Part shown: one piece after another, positions 1-6,838 of the stretch
How the letters are laid out: each line of letters starts with the position of its first letter
How positions within the stretch are numbered: position 1 is the stretch's first letter
Source of the DNA: Syntrophomonadaceae bacterium
GTDB lineage: Bacteria > Bacillota > Syntrophomonadia > Syntrophomonadales > Syntrophomonadaceae
DNA: 9,843 nt
Direction: 5' to 3'
Assembly: GCA_012522705.1 (NCBI GenBank)
Contig: JAAYJY010000115.1
Location: 1 to 9,843, forward strand
Position numbers and translations under genes: made by a program
Notes under the pieces: generated by a model
What the model was told of the DNA's origin: nothing
The model's input: the letters and a program-made list of their open reading frames with translations, nothing else
Database searches by the model: none

Positions 1-351
1 ATATATCGCTTCTCCGACCAGGAGTATGCCATCTCCCGATCTGAAGATTTGGATAAATTACAGACCGACCTGCTGGAGCAGACTCCCAGCGGCAGGATTG
101 CCCGAATTCATCTTGTTGGCCGGGTTGAAGAGGATACCTTCAATTACCGACAGGAGGTATTCAGGAACCTTGATCAAGCCCTGGGCTATTTGATCATAGA
201 TGATTCGAATCTGGGGATCAGGATCACCCGGGATAAGATCAATAAGGATTTCATTGAGGGCTCTTTCCCGCAGCAATTCTTATCGGAACTGTCTGATGAT
301 GAGGATGCCTTGCAGCTAGCTTATGAGCTGGTTATGGAGGTGAAAAAATGA
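1..351 (+). CDS. C-terminal end of SbcD/YhaO-like DNA repair nuclease (partial)
   Basis: The reading frame is open from the first base of the window, so this is the 3' end (116 codons) of a longer gene that starts upstream; the TTG at 49 is an internal codon, not a start. The visible part is acidic and amphipathic, with segments such as SGRIARIHLVGRV and a tail ELVMEVKK. The metallophosphoesterase core that would carry the catalytic His/Asp residues lies off the window, so the family is not shown directly. The assignment rests on context: the stop overlaps the ATG of a coiled-coil ATPase by 4 bp (ATGA), the usual arrangement of SbcD-SbcC and YhaO-YhaN pairs, and the segment fits the C-terminal cap region of such nucleases. 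The expected role is Mn-dependent nuclease subunit of a DNA end-processing complex in the cytoplasm. Nuclease partner is likely; the exact subfamily is unknown. Confidence 0.65.
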   Translation: MYRFSDQEYAISRSEDLDKLQTDLLEQTPSGRIARIHLVGRVEEDTFNYRQEVFRNLDQALGYLIIDDSNLGIRITRDKINKDFIEGSFPQQFLSELSDDEDALQLAYELVMEVKK

Positions 352-2768
352 TCCTGAAAAGATACCGCTGCAAAAGGTTTGCCGGTCTGAAGGATAAGAA
401 TGTTGAGTTTCACGATGGAATCAATGTTCTGCTCGGCGACAACGAGTCAGGTAAAAGCACCTTGATCGAAGGTATTTACGCAGTCATGTTCAAGCCCACC
501 AAGATCGGCAGAAAATCCGTGGACGATAAACAATTTCTTTATAAGTTCATGCCCATTCCCGGTGGTGACAGCATAGACGGGGAGTTGGTCATTTCCAACC
601 AGCGGGGCGATTATGAATTACGCAAGGAATGGGGAGCCAGTCCGGCGGCCGAACTGGTTGCTCCGGGTGTAGAGAAGATAAAAAGCGAGGATAAAATAAA
701 CGAGATCTTAAAAGAGGTCTTAATATTCGGGGAAGGCACATTCAGCAACATCCTCTTTACAAAACAGCAGCATATAAAGGAAGCCATGGAGAAAATAATT
801 GCCAGCAAGGAGACCACCACTGAAATTGGCACCCTGCTCAGGAAAGCCATAATGGAGTTGGACGGGATCTCTATCGATGAATTGGGTCTGAAAATAGATG
901 CTGAGATCGACCGCCTGCTGAAGAGATGGGATGTTGATAGAACCTATCCGGAAAACAACAAAGGGATCAATAATCCCTACAAGACCGGTATAGGCGAAGT
1001 GGTCGAATATTTTTATCGGAAAGAGCGTATTCGTCTGTCGATGGAAGAGGCCCAAGCCAAAGAAAAGCATTTTGATGAGATCGGCAGCCAATTGAAGGAA
1101 CTGGAATCCAGCCTGTCAGCCCGGAAAACTGACAAGGAAGCCATGGAAAAGCTGGAAGGCGATGTGATAAAGCGAGCCAGGCTGGAGCCGACCATCGCCC
1201 AATACGAAAAAGAGCAAGCCGCCCTGATGAAGATCAATCAGCAGTGGCCTCAACATGAAATGAGACTGCAACAGTTGGAGGCCGAACTGGGCAAGTTAGC
1301 CGGTGAGTACGGCCAGCTGGAAAAAGAGAAGGAAAGGGCGGTTAATGCCAGGGACAAGGAAGCGTTATTGAAGAATCTGAGCAAGGTGGATGAAATCCAA
1401 CAGAAGATATTTGCCACTGATGAAAAGATAAAAACCATCAGAAATGTGACCAAGGAAGATATTCAGGCCTTGGATGAGAACAACCAGGGAGTGCTGACCA
1501 CCGAAGCTAAAATGAACGCCGGGGTCATGATTGGAAAGCTGACCCACTATGCGGGTGCGTCAGACCTGATCATAACCAGGGATTTGGATGAGCCGATAAG
1601 CATCAAAGCGGGCGACACCTTCCAAGCCAATGGCTACCTTAAGATCGAATTCGAAAAGCTGCTGGGCCTTGAACTCAAAAGCGGGGATATAGATTTTGCT
1701 GATCTGCGCATCCAACATGCCCAATATAAAAAGAATATGGAGTCGCTTTTGCTCGCCCTGGGGGTGAGGAACATTGAGGAGGCCAAACTCAATAAAGAGA
1801 AACTGGATGAGCTAAGCAGAGATCAAGGCGAATACCAAAAACAAATAAAAGGTTTGCTGGGGGACCAAACCTATGCGGCTCTGAAAACGAAGATAGCAGA
1901 GTATGGCGATCTTAGCCAGGTCATGAGCATCCCAGCCATAGAATCGGAAATAAAAACGATGGACGGAAAAAAGATTGACTTGCTTTCCGAACAGAAATCT
2001 TTGCAAGGCGTCGTGGCCGAATGGTCCAAGGAATACAAGGATCCTAATGAACTATTGGATAGAATAATCACCCTAAAAATGGCCCAGAAGAGCGATGCGG
2101 AGCTGTTGGCAAAGCTGGCCCCTTTGCCGGCCGGGTGTGAAAACGCTGATATGTTCAGCAGCGATTTGGCAGATTTACGGAAAGCCTATGAAAAAGACCA
2201 GGGGGCTTTGTCCAAACTGAAAGAGGAGTATTATGATTGCGAGAAAAATCTGCCGGAATCAACCTATGAAGAGCTGGCGGCCGAATACAAGATGGTGGAG
2301 GAGCGGTTCGAGCAAAAACTAGCGAAGGGTAAAAACCTGCTCAAAATCAAAAAGGCCTTCGAGTCGACCCGGGCCCGCATAGATGCCAACTCTTTCGCAC
2401 CGCTGGCGCAAGCCTTTTCAAAGTATATTGTGCTGCTGACCAAAGGCAGTTTTGTGGCCGGGGACATTGACAACAGTTTCCAACTAAAGCTGGAAAAGGA
2501 TAAAGAAACCGATATTCCGATAGAGTTGCTCTCCACCGGAACCTATGATGCGGTGGCGTTGGCGCTTAGACTGGCCATCTTGGAATATATACTGGGCGAC
2601 ACCAAGGGGTTTATGATACTGGATGACTGCCTGGTGGACCTTGATCCGGACCGGAAGGCAATAGCAGTACAATTGATCCAGAATTTCGCCTCCCAACATC
2701 AGGTGATCTTCTGCACCTGCAGCCCTGACACTGCCCGTCTGCTCGGTGGGCATGTTATACAAATGTAA
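348..2768 (+). CDS. SbcC/YhaN-like coiled-coil AAA/ABC ATPase (DNA repair)
   Basis: This 806-aa protein has the SMC/Rad50/SbcC layout. The N-terminal head carries Walker A GDNESGKST at residues 30-38 and a Q-loop near TKQQ (138-141). Charged, heptad-like coiled-coil segments run over roughly 215-365 and 455-675. The C-terminal head has the ABC signature LSTGTYDAVALALRLA (728-743), Walker B MILDD (756-760) and the D-loop region VDLDP (763-767). Between the coiled coils, about residues 380-452 look like a compact beta-rich insert, and there is no CxxC zinc hook. The segment after Walker B reads FCTCSPD (788-794), with Ser where many relatives have a switch His. At 806 aa it is shorter than SbcC (about 1,000-1,150 aa) or B. 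subtilis YhaN (about 960 aa). Its ATG overlaps the upstream nuclease-like gene by 4 bp, implying translational coupling and a shared complex. It probably drives ATP-dependent DNA end tethering or processing. The ATPase class is near certain; the subfamily is inferred. Confidence 0.9.
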   Translation: MILKRYRCKRFAGLKDKNVEFHDGINVLLGDNESGKSTLIEGIYAVMFKPTKIGRKSVDDKQFLYKFMPIPGGDSIDGELVISNQRGDYELRKEWGASPAAELVAPGVEKIKSEDKINEILKEVLIFGEGTFSNILFTKQQHIKEAMEKIIASKETTTEIGTLLRKAIMELDGISIDELGLKIDAEIDRLLKRWDVDRTYPENNKGINNPYKTGIGEVVEYFYRKERIRLSMEEAQAKEKHFDEIGSQLKELESSLSARKTDKEAMEKLEGDVIKRARLEPTIAQYEKEQAALMKINQQWPQHEMRLQQLEAELGKLAGEYGQLEKEKERAVNARDKEALLKNLSKVDEIQQKIFATDEKIKTIRNVTKEDIQALDENNQGVLTTEAKMNAGVMIGKLTHYAGASDLIITRDLDEPISIKAGDTFQANGYLKIEFEKLLGLELKSGDIDFADLRIQHAQYKKNMESLLLALGVRNIEEAKLNKEKLDELSRDQGEYQKQIKGLLGDQTYAALKTKIAEYGDLSQVMSIPAIESEIKTMDGKKIDLLSEQKSLQGVVAEWSKEYKDPNELLDRIITLKMAQKSDAELLAKLAPLPAGCENADMFSSDLADLRKAYEKDQGALSKLKEEYYDCEKNLPESTYEELAAEYKMVEERFEQKLAKGKNLLKIKKAFESTRARIDANSFAPLAQAFSKYIVLLTKGSFVAGDIDNSFQLKLEKDKETDIPIELLSTGTYDAVALALRLAILEYILGDTKGFMILDDCLVDLDPDRKAIAVQLIQNFASQHQVIFCTCSPDTARLLGGHVIQM

Positions 2769-2860
2769 AATGAAACCGGTTTGCAAGGGCAGCGGGATTT
2801 CCATCAGCCAAGGGTAAGCGTCAAACAGACCAGCACCTGCTAAAACAAGAAATAGGTGGC

Positions 2861-2879
2861 TTCTGCATTATGTGCAGAA
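2861..2879. other. Perfect 7-bp hairpin at the end of the minus-strand remnant
   Basis: TTCTGCA at 2861-2867 and TGCAGAA at 2873-2879 are exact reverse complements around a 5-nt loop. The hairpin spans the in-frame stop (2868-2870) of the minus-strand coding-like stretch. On that strand it is followed by a moderately T-rich tract without a clean T-run, so it could be a weak terminator for the decayed gene. A chance hairpin cannot be excluded. Confidence 0.3.
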
Positions 2880-3083
2880 CAAATGATACCCATTTACGGG
2901 AATAGCCCAGCCCTGGGCACTACCCAGGCTCTTTTCCACTTCAGCCAGGGCTTGAGCTGCTTGTTGCCCGGCATCGATGGCTTCCTGCAACTCCCTGGAC
3001 TCGGCCTGCAGACCGCCCAATTGTTCCGACACCTCAAACAGACGCCGGGCATCAGGTCCACCCGACCGAAGTGAATAATGCTC
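2868..3083 (-). pseudogene. Fragment of an alpha-helical/coiled-coil protein, no start codon in place
   Basis: Read on the minus strand, this frame gives about 71 residues with the look of real coding sequence: an acidic, heptad-like helix including QLGGLQAESRELQEAID and ending ...EKSLGSAQGWAIPVNGYHLFCT before a TAA at 2868-2870. The frame is open upstream to 3128, but nothing resembling a start with a ribosome binding site is present, and it overlaps the end of the next minus-strand frame. The amphipathic helix followed by a Ser-Ala-x-Gly-Trp segment reminds me of larger coiled-coil hypothetical proteins of Firmicutes in which that Trp motif leads into a Gly-rich stretch. Here the sequence diverges right after the Trp, as if the rest were lost. 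That resemblance is from memory and unchecked. I call it a gene remnant, not a functional gene. Confidence 0.35.
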
Positions 3084-3084
3084 T

Positions 3085-3297
3085 TTATTTCTCTTCCTCC
3101 TTGTGTTTGGCCATGTCTTTAGTGCCTTTCAGGCTGTGCCAGAAGTTCTGCAGGGTAATACCGTCCAGTCGTTCCAAATCTTTGGCTTCCATGGCCATCC
3201 CAAATGCATAAACGCGGTGATTGACTTGGATGTAAGCCGGAAATTGACCGGCGCGCAAATGAACAATCGTTGGAGGGTCTTTTGCCATTTTCTGCAT
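3085..3297 (-). CDS. Small hypothetical protein or gene remnant, unrecognised
   Basis: This minus-strand frame encodes 70 residues from an ATG at 3295-3297, but no Shine-Dalgarno sequence precedes that ATG. The frame stays open back to a stop at 3379-3381, adding 27 coding-like residues without any ATG, GTG or TTG, so a 5' part may have been lost or frameshifted. The product is basic, with a mixed segment around PPTIVHLRAGQFPAYIQV and a Lys/Glu-rich tail KHKEEEK. I see no signal peptide, membrane segment or known motif. The stop falls 2 bp from the coding-like stretch 2868-3083, which is in another frame, so the two may derive from one locus. I do not recognise the family. The plus-strand frames over this stretch look less protein-like. 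Confidence 0.3.
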   Translation of the reverse strand: MQKMAKDPPTIVHLRAGQFPAYIQVNHRVYAFGMAMEAKDLERLDGITLQNFWHSLKGTKDMAKHKEEEK

Positions 3298-3424
3298 CTG
3301 CTTATGATAGGAATATGGGGGTAATTGGGCGAATACATCGGTAGGGAACCTGCGTCCAGGATACGATGTTGTCAGGCATCAAGGGCGCTGTGCGGACATA
3401 GTTATTTATAGCTGCAATATCAAA

Positions 3425-3472
3425 GGGAGAGGAAAACACCGGGCAAGAGGCTCTCCCAGCTTAGATCTTGGG
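3425..3472 (+). promoter_or_regulatory. Overlapping hairpins in the leader of the DegV gene
   Basis: GGGAGAG at 3425-3431 pairs exactly with CTCTCCC at 3451-3457 across a 19-nt loop. A second, weaker stem (CCCA at 3455-3458 with TGGG at 3469-3472) shares bases with the first, so the two structures exclude one another. They lie 66-113 nt upstream of the DegV start. No T-run follows, so this is not an intrinsic terminator; it could affect leader RNA folding. I cannot match it to a named riboswitch. Confidence 0.2.
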
Positions 3473-3522
3473 ATGCACAATTGTTTCCCCTTGGTGAGCC
3501 CAATGCAGCTAGAGAGTCAAAT

Positions 3523-3530
3523 AAGGGAGA
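3523..3530 (+). promoter_or_regulatory. Ribosome binding site that fixes the DegV start
   Basis: AAGGGAGA sits 7 nt before the ATG at 3538. The alternative in-frame TTG at 3481 has no such site, and the 19 residues it would add are not DegV-like. This sets the start at 3538. Confidence 0.75.
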
Positions 3531-3537
3531 AGCGAAT

Positions 3538-4425
3538 ATGCGTAGTTATGTTTTAACCTGTTGTTCCACCGCGGATATGCCGGTCGATTATTTTAATAAA
3601 AGGGACATTCCGTTCCTGTGTTTTCATTATCTGCTGGATGGGGAGGAATACCCTGATGATTTGGGTCAGACCATCTCTTTTCCCGACTTCTATAACCGGA
3701 TTGCGGCCGGCTCGATGCCTACTACTTCACAGGTGAATCTGGCCGAGTATTTGGATTTCTTCGCCTCCTATCTAAACGACGGGAAAGATATCCTGCACAT
3801 TTCCTTTTCTTCTGGCTTGTCGGGGTCTTATAATACTGCAGTCGCTGCCCGGGAGCAGTTAATATCGATGTATCCCCAAAGGAAGATCTTGATTGTAGAC
3901 TCCCTGGGAGCATCCTCAGGGTATGGGCTGCTTACCGATATGGCGGCCGATATGAGGGATGACGGTAAAACAATAGAAGAGGTATACGAATGGCTGGAGG
4001 AAAACAGGCTTAAACTGCATCATTGGTTTTTCTCGGCGGATCTTACCCACTATAAACGGGGCGGCCGCATATCAGCAGCATCAGCGGCGGTAGGGGGGAT
4101 GCTCAACATTTGTCCGCTCATGAACATGAGCTATGATGGCAAGCTTATTCCCCGCAAAAAGATCCGGGGGAAAAAACAAGTTATTAATGAGATTGTGAAT
4201 ATAATGGAGGTACATGCGAAGGACGGGCTCAATTATTCTGGCAAGTGCTTTATCTCCAATTCGGCCTGCTATGACGATGCCCGCAAGGTGGCTGATTTGA
4301 TAGAGGGCAGGTTCTCTTCACTAAATGGCAAGGTTACGATAAATAGCGTTGGTGCTGTGATTGGTTCCCATACCGGGCCGGGAACGGTGGCCCTGTTCTT
4401 TTTTGGTGATAAGCGGATGGATTAG
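3538..4425 (+). CDS. DegV family fatty-acid-binding protein
   Basis: This complete 295-aa protein matches the DegV family in length and motif order. It has N-terminal TCCSTADMP (7-15), TTSQ (62-65), SSGLSGSYN (91-99), a VDS...SSGYG segment in the middle, RGGRIS (174-179), and C-terminal IGSHTGPGTVALFFFGD (275-291). DegV proteins are cytoplasmic two-domain proteins that bind one fatty acid in a buried cleft. In Firmicutes some (FakB) present it to the kinase FakA for phosphorylation and entry into phospholipid synthesis. No FakA partner is visible here, so FakB function is only possible. The usual DSTAD near the N-terminus is CSTAD here, preceded by another Cys; I believe this is typical of one clostridial DegV subfamily. 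The gene stands alone, with a 712-bp gap on its left beyond the decayed region's hairpins and a 202-bp gap to the PilZ gene. Confidence 0.93.
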   Translation: MRSYVLTCCSTADMPVDYFNKRDIPFLCFHYLLDGEEYPDDLGQTISFPDFYNRIAAGSMPTTSQVNLAEYLDFFASYLNDGKDILHISFSSGLSGSYNTAVAAREQLISMYPQRKILIVDSLGASSGYGLLTDMAADMRDDGKTIEEVYEWLEENRLKLHHWFFSADLTHYKRGGRISAASAAVGGMLNICPLMNMSYDGKLIPRKKIRGKKQVINEIVNIMEVHAKDGLNYSGKCFISNSACYDDARKVADLIEGRFSSLNGKVTINSVGAVIGSHTGPGTVALFFFGDKRMD

Positions 4426-4511
4426 GCCGTCGTATTATTGATATCATCGGGAAGCATCTGGCAAGGACTATTGGTAACAGGAGGGGTTTCCATCTGCGGG
4501 GGTTTAACCGA

Positions 4512-4541
4512 CAACCTGAATCCCGTGGTTTTCAACCTGAA
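4512..4541. repeat. Pair of 9-bp direct repeats, 21 bp apart
   Basis: CAACCTGAA occurs at 4512-4520 and 4533-4541. The start-to-start distance of 21 bp is two helical turns, so both copies face the same side of the DNA. They lie 87-116 bp upstream of the PilZ gene, within a gap that otherwise shows no clear terminator or promoter. This could be a regulator binding site, though chance is quite possible for 9 bp. Confidence 0.25.
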
Positions 4542-4627
4542 ATGGGCACAATATAAGGAAATAATTTGCTATTCCCTCAAATCGCAGTCCCTTTGGCGTA
4601 TTAATTGATAAGGATACCACTATTTCT

Positions 4628-5317
4628 ATGGAAGCGGGGATTATAGCGATGAAGCCGTATGAAGTTCTACAGGATGGCAGAAAGATTGAGATACTGTTTA
4701 GGGATGATAATGAGAACTCGATCGTTCCAAGCCAGGTGTATCAAAATAAAAACGACACATTTCTGGTCCAAGCGCCAGCGGATCGGGAATTAGCTGATTT
4801 TATGGGTAAGACCTTGGAGGTTTGGGTCGGGTGTTATGATGCCCACTATACATTTGAGTCACCAGTGATCGGCGAAAAAACGATTACGGACGTCGTGTGC
4901 TGGGAGTTGGGCAAACCTCCTGCGCTGACCGTATCCGATCGCCGCGGTTTCTTTCGGGTCAAGACCTCGATGCCGGTGAAATGGCAAAAGGTAGAACCGG
5001 AAGAGGTTGACAACTGGGAAAGCCTGCGCCCTACCTCAATTGTGAAACTGCATGACCTCAGCGGGTCTGGTCTGAGTTTTATCTATCCGGCGGAAATACC
5101 GGTCGGCAGCTACTTGGTTTTCGATATCCCCCTGGAAACGGAAAGTATCAATATAAGCACCACAGTTCTGGGCGTCGTGGTTCGGAATGATGTCCTGGAA
5201 AAAGATTGCTGGGTCGCAGTCCGATTCGAGTCCATAACCAAGCTGCAGCAGCACATGATAATGCAGCATTTATTTTCTCCTTACAGACGCAACATCAAAC
5301 TCAGCAGCAGTTTCTAG
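4628..5317 (+). CDS. PilZ domain protein with YcgR-like N-terminal domain (c-di-GMP receptor)
   Basis: This 229-aa protein has two parts. Residues about 8-100 form the beta-rich YcgR-like N-terminal domain (PilZN). The PilZ domain follows from about residue 103. Both c-di-GMP-binding motifs are intact: RRGFFR at 105-110 (RxxxR type) and DLSGSG at 143-148 (D/NxSxxG). No membrane segment or catalytic domain is seen, so it is a cytoplasmic receptor that changes shape on binding c-di-GMP. In Firmicutes such proteins often act on flagellar motility or surface polysaccharide, but no such gene is nearby. The start is uncertain: ATG 4628 follows AAGGA at 4610-4614 at a long distance, while the in-frame ATG at 4649 begins MKPYEVLQDG, closer to the typical family start, with a weak GC-rich site before it. 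It has 200-300 bp gaps on both sides, so it is probably a single-gene unit. Confidence 0.9.
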   Translation: MEAGIIAMKPYEVLQDGRKIEILFRDDNENSIVPSQVYQNKNDTFLVQAPADRELADFMGKTLEVWVGCYDAHYTFESPVIGEKTITDVVCWELGKPPALTVSDRRGFFRVKTSMPVKWQKVEPEEVDNWESLRPTSIVKLHDLSGSGLSFIYPAEIPVGSYLVFDIPLETESINISTTVLGVVVRNDVLEKDCWVAVRFESITKLQQHMIMQHLFSPYRRNIKLSSSF

Positions 5318-5610
5318 AATTTCACTCCTGCTTATTACCAACGAAAGACCGCTTCAAGAGACCTTAACGGGTTTTTGTCTTTTTATCCTGTCTTGCTGGT
5401 TGGGGGCCGCAAAATCCTATTTCTGCGGTACTTAACCACGTCCTTCAGTCCATGGTTTTTCCCGAGCAAGAATTATAAGTGAATTTAGAAGTAGATTAGC
5501 AACAAATAGCGTGGTAGACTGAGAATGGTCGATAGTTTTTACCTATGCCCGAGTTTGTCCACGGAAAGGTAATGTTGGGGTTCCAAATGAAAAGAGAAAG
5601 AGGTGTGTGT
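5318..5610. other. 293-bp gap between the PilZ and acyl-CoA dehydrogenase genes
   Basis: No gene is supported here. A T-rich stretch near 5371-5385 follows a poor 6-bp inverted repeat (AAAGAC 5344-5349, GTCTTT 5377-5382), and CCGCA/TGCGG at 5407-5411 and 5424-5428 form a small hairpin without a T-run. The gap should contain the end of the PilZ transcript and the promoter of the acyl-CoA dehydrogenase gene, but I cannot place either with confidence. Confidence 0.4.
5598..5606 (+). promoter_or_regulatory. Ribosome binding site that fixes the acyl-CoA dehydrogenase start
   Basis: AAAGAGGTG, close to the perfect anti-16S match, lies just before the ATG at 5611. The frame is open back to an ATG at 5545, but the extra 22 residues do not resemble the family N-terminus, whereas MDFKLSEEQELIR does. 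Confidence 0.8.
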
Positions 5611-6750
5611 ATGGATTTCAAGCTATCGGAAGAACAGGAATTGATCAGGGCCAGCGCCCGCGAGTTTGCTTTGGAATACATAGAGCCCATCGCCGGGGAG
5701 CTCGATGAAAAGAGTCTTTACCCGTACGAGGTCTTCGCCAAGTTAGGTGAGCTTGGCATGATGGGTATCTCTTATCCGGCCGAATATGGTGGTGGGGGCC
5801 AAAGTTTCATCACCTCCATGCTGGTGACTGAGGAGATTGCTCGCGCCTGTCCCGCTACCGGTTTTCTGCATGGGTACAGCTATGGGCTGGTAGGACATCC
5901 TATTATAACCTTCGCCAACGAAGAACAGAAGAAGAAATGGCTGCCCGGCCTGGCATCAGGAAAATTTGTAGGAGCTTTTTCACTTACCGAACCGGGAGCC
6001 GGAACGGATGTGGGCGCGGCGACCACTACTGCAGTTAAAGACGGTGACGTCTATATCCTCAATGGCGCCAAGACCTTCATCACCAATGCCATCATGGCCG
6101 ATGTATTCGTTGCTTTTGCCTTTACCAACAAAGATGCCGGCCCCAAGGGCATGAGTGCTTTCCTTATTCCCAAAGGCACCCCGGGACTGGTTCTGGGCGA
6201 GCATTTCGATAAGATGGGCATCCGCGCCTCCCAGACCTCCGAGGTCTTGTTCAAGGACTGTGCCGTGCCGGCCGATTGCCTGCTGGGTAAGGAGGGAGAT
6301 GGCTTCAGGATCGCGATGAGCGCATTGGATGCCGGACGCATCGGAATGGCGGCCACGACCACCGTTATAGCCCAGGCTTGTCTGGATGAATCGGTCCGCT
6401 ATTCCAAAGGGCGGGTCCAGTTTAAGAAACCGATCAGCAGCCAGCAGGCCATCCAGTGGTTTATCGCCGACATGTCCACTGATATCGATGCGGCCCGTTT
6501 CCTGTATTTGTATGCTGCCTGGGTGAAAGACCAGGGGAAATCCTTCAGCCTGGCGGCTTCCAAGGCCAAATTGTTCTGTTCTGAATGTGCCGTCAAGCAC
6601 ACTTCCAAAGCGGTACAGATCCAAGGCGGCTATGGTTATATAAAAGGTTCCAAGGCCGAACGCCTTTACCGTGACGCCAAGATCACCGAGATCGGTGAGG
6701 GCACCTCGGAAGCCCAGCGCATGATCATCGCCGGCGCAGCACTCCGCTAG
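5611..6750 (+). CDS. Acyl-CoA dehydrogenase
   Basis: This is a complete 379-aa protein of the usual family length. It starts MDFKLSEEQELIR (the N-terminal helical domain). The first family signature is at 125-133, LTEPGAGTD, in the FAD/acyl-CoA-binding beta domain. The C-terminal helical domain has QIQGGYGYIKG and then GEGTSEAQR (362-370), where Glu363 aligns with the catalytic base of the medium/short-chain enzymes (YEGTSxIQR). The enzyme uses FAD to form the 2,3-double bond of an acyl-CoA and passes electrons to an electron-transferring flavoprotein; no etf gene is in the window. The second signature deviates slightly (GYIKGSKAER where many enzymes have GYxxEYxxER), and the residue before the catalytic Glu is Gly instead of Tyr. 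Substrate chain length cannot be read from the sequence. The MaoC-like gene follows 88 bp downstream on the same strand, suggesting a shared role in acyl-CoA metabolism. Confidence 0.95.
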   Translation: MDFKLSEEQELIRASAREFALEYIEPIAGELDEKSLYPYEVFAKLGELGMMGISYPAEYGGGGQSFITSMLVTEEIARACPATGFLHGYSYGLVGHPIITFANEEQKKKWLPGLASGKFVGAFSLTEPGAGTDVGAATTTAVKDGDVYILNGAKTFITNAIMADVFVAFAFTNKDAGPKGMSAFLIPKGTPGLVLGEHFDKMGIRASQTSEVLFKDCAVPADCLLGKEGDGFRIAMSALDAGRIGMAATTTVIAQACLDESVRYSKGRVQFKKPISSQQAIQWFIADMSTDIDAARFLYLYAAWVKDQGKSFSLAASKAKLFCSECAVKHTSKAVQIQGGYGYIKGSKAERLYRDAKITEIGEGTSEAQRMIIAGAALR

Positions 6751-6773
6751 GTCCAGTCAGCAGCCAGGATGTA

Positions 6774-6787
6774 AATGACCGGTCATT
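6774..6787. promoter_or_regulatory. Perfect 14-bp palindrome, candidate TetR-type operator
   Basis: AATGACCGGTCATT is its own reverse complement. It lies 24 bp after the acyl-CoA dehydrogenase stop and 52 bp before the MaoC-like start. Uninterrupted even-length palindromes of this TGACCGGTCA type are typical of TetR-family operators, and fatty-acid regulators of that family (FadR/FadP types) often control such genes. No regulator gene is in the window. It could regulate a promoter internal to the gene pair. I found no second copy in the window. Confidence 0.45.
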
Positions 6788-6838
6788 ATCTCCATGGGGG
6801 ATTATGAATACAAACCAAAATAAAGGAGGAGTCGCATA

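Larger units (their letters stand above)
2769..3537. other. 769-bp region without an intact gene; probable gene-decay zone
   Basis: No plus-strand frame here has both a believable protein and a ribosome binding site. The minus strand holds two coding-like stretches in different frames (2868-3083 and 3085-3378), neither with a good start. Just after the ATPase gene ends at 2768 there is no convincing intrinsic terminator. A perfect 7-bp hairpin lies at 2861-2879 and a GC-rich stem-loop at 3425-3457, followed by the DegV ribosome binding site. I read the region as the remains of a small minus-strand locus plus the DegV leader. Confidence 0.5.

Noticed and set aside
2856..3074. Plus-strand frame of 72 codons
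   Set aside because: No ribosome binding site, and the opposite strand reads as a far more natural helical protein fragment.
3481..3537. N-terminal extension of the DegV protein from a TTG at 3481
   Set aside because: No ribosome binding site before it, the 19 residues are not DegV-like, and the ATG at 3538 has a good site.
4438..4607. Short plus-strand frames in the gap between the DegV and PilZ genes
   Set aside because: Two frames read through the gap, but neither has a start with a ribosome binding site or a recognisable product.
5344..5385. Possible intrinsic terminator after the PilZ gene
   Set aside because: Only a 6-bp AT-rich stem with a 27-nt loop; the T-rich stretch is partly inside the structure.
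5545..5610. N-terminal extension of the acyl-CoA dehydrogenase from an ATG at 5545
   Set aside because: The family N-terminus begins at 5611, right after AAAGAGGTG; the extension is not family-like.
5980..6624. Long minus-strand open frame (214 codons) inside the acyl-CoA dehydrogenase gene
   Set aside because: It is antisense to a clear, complete enzyme, and its translation has no recognisable motifs.
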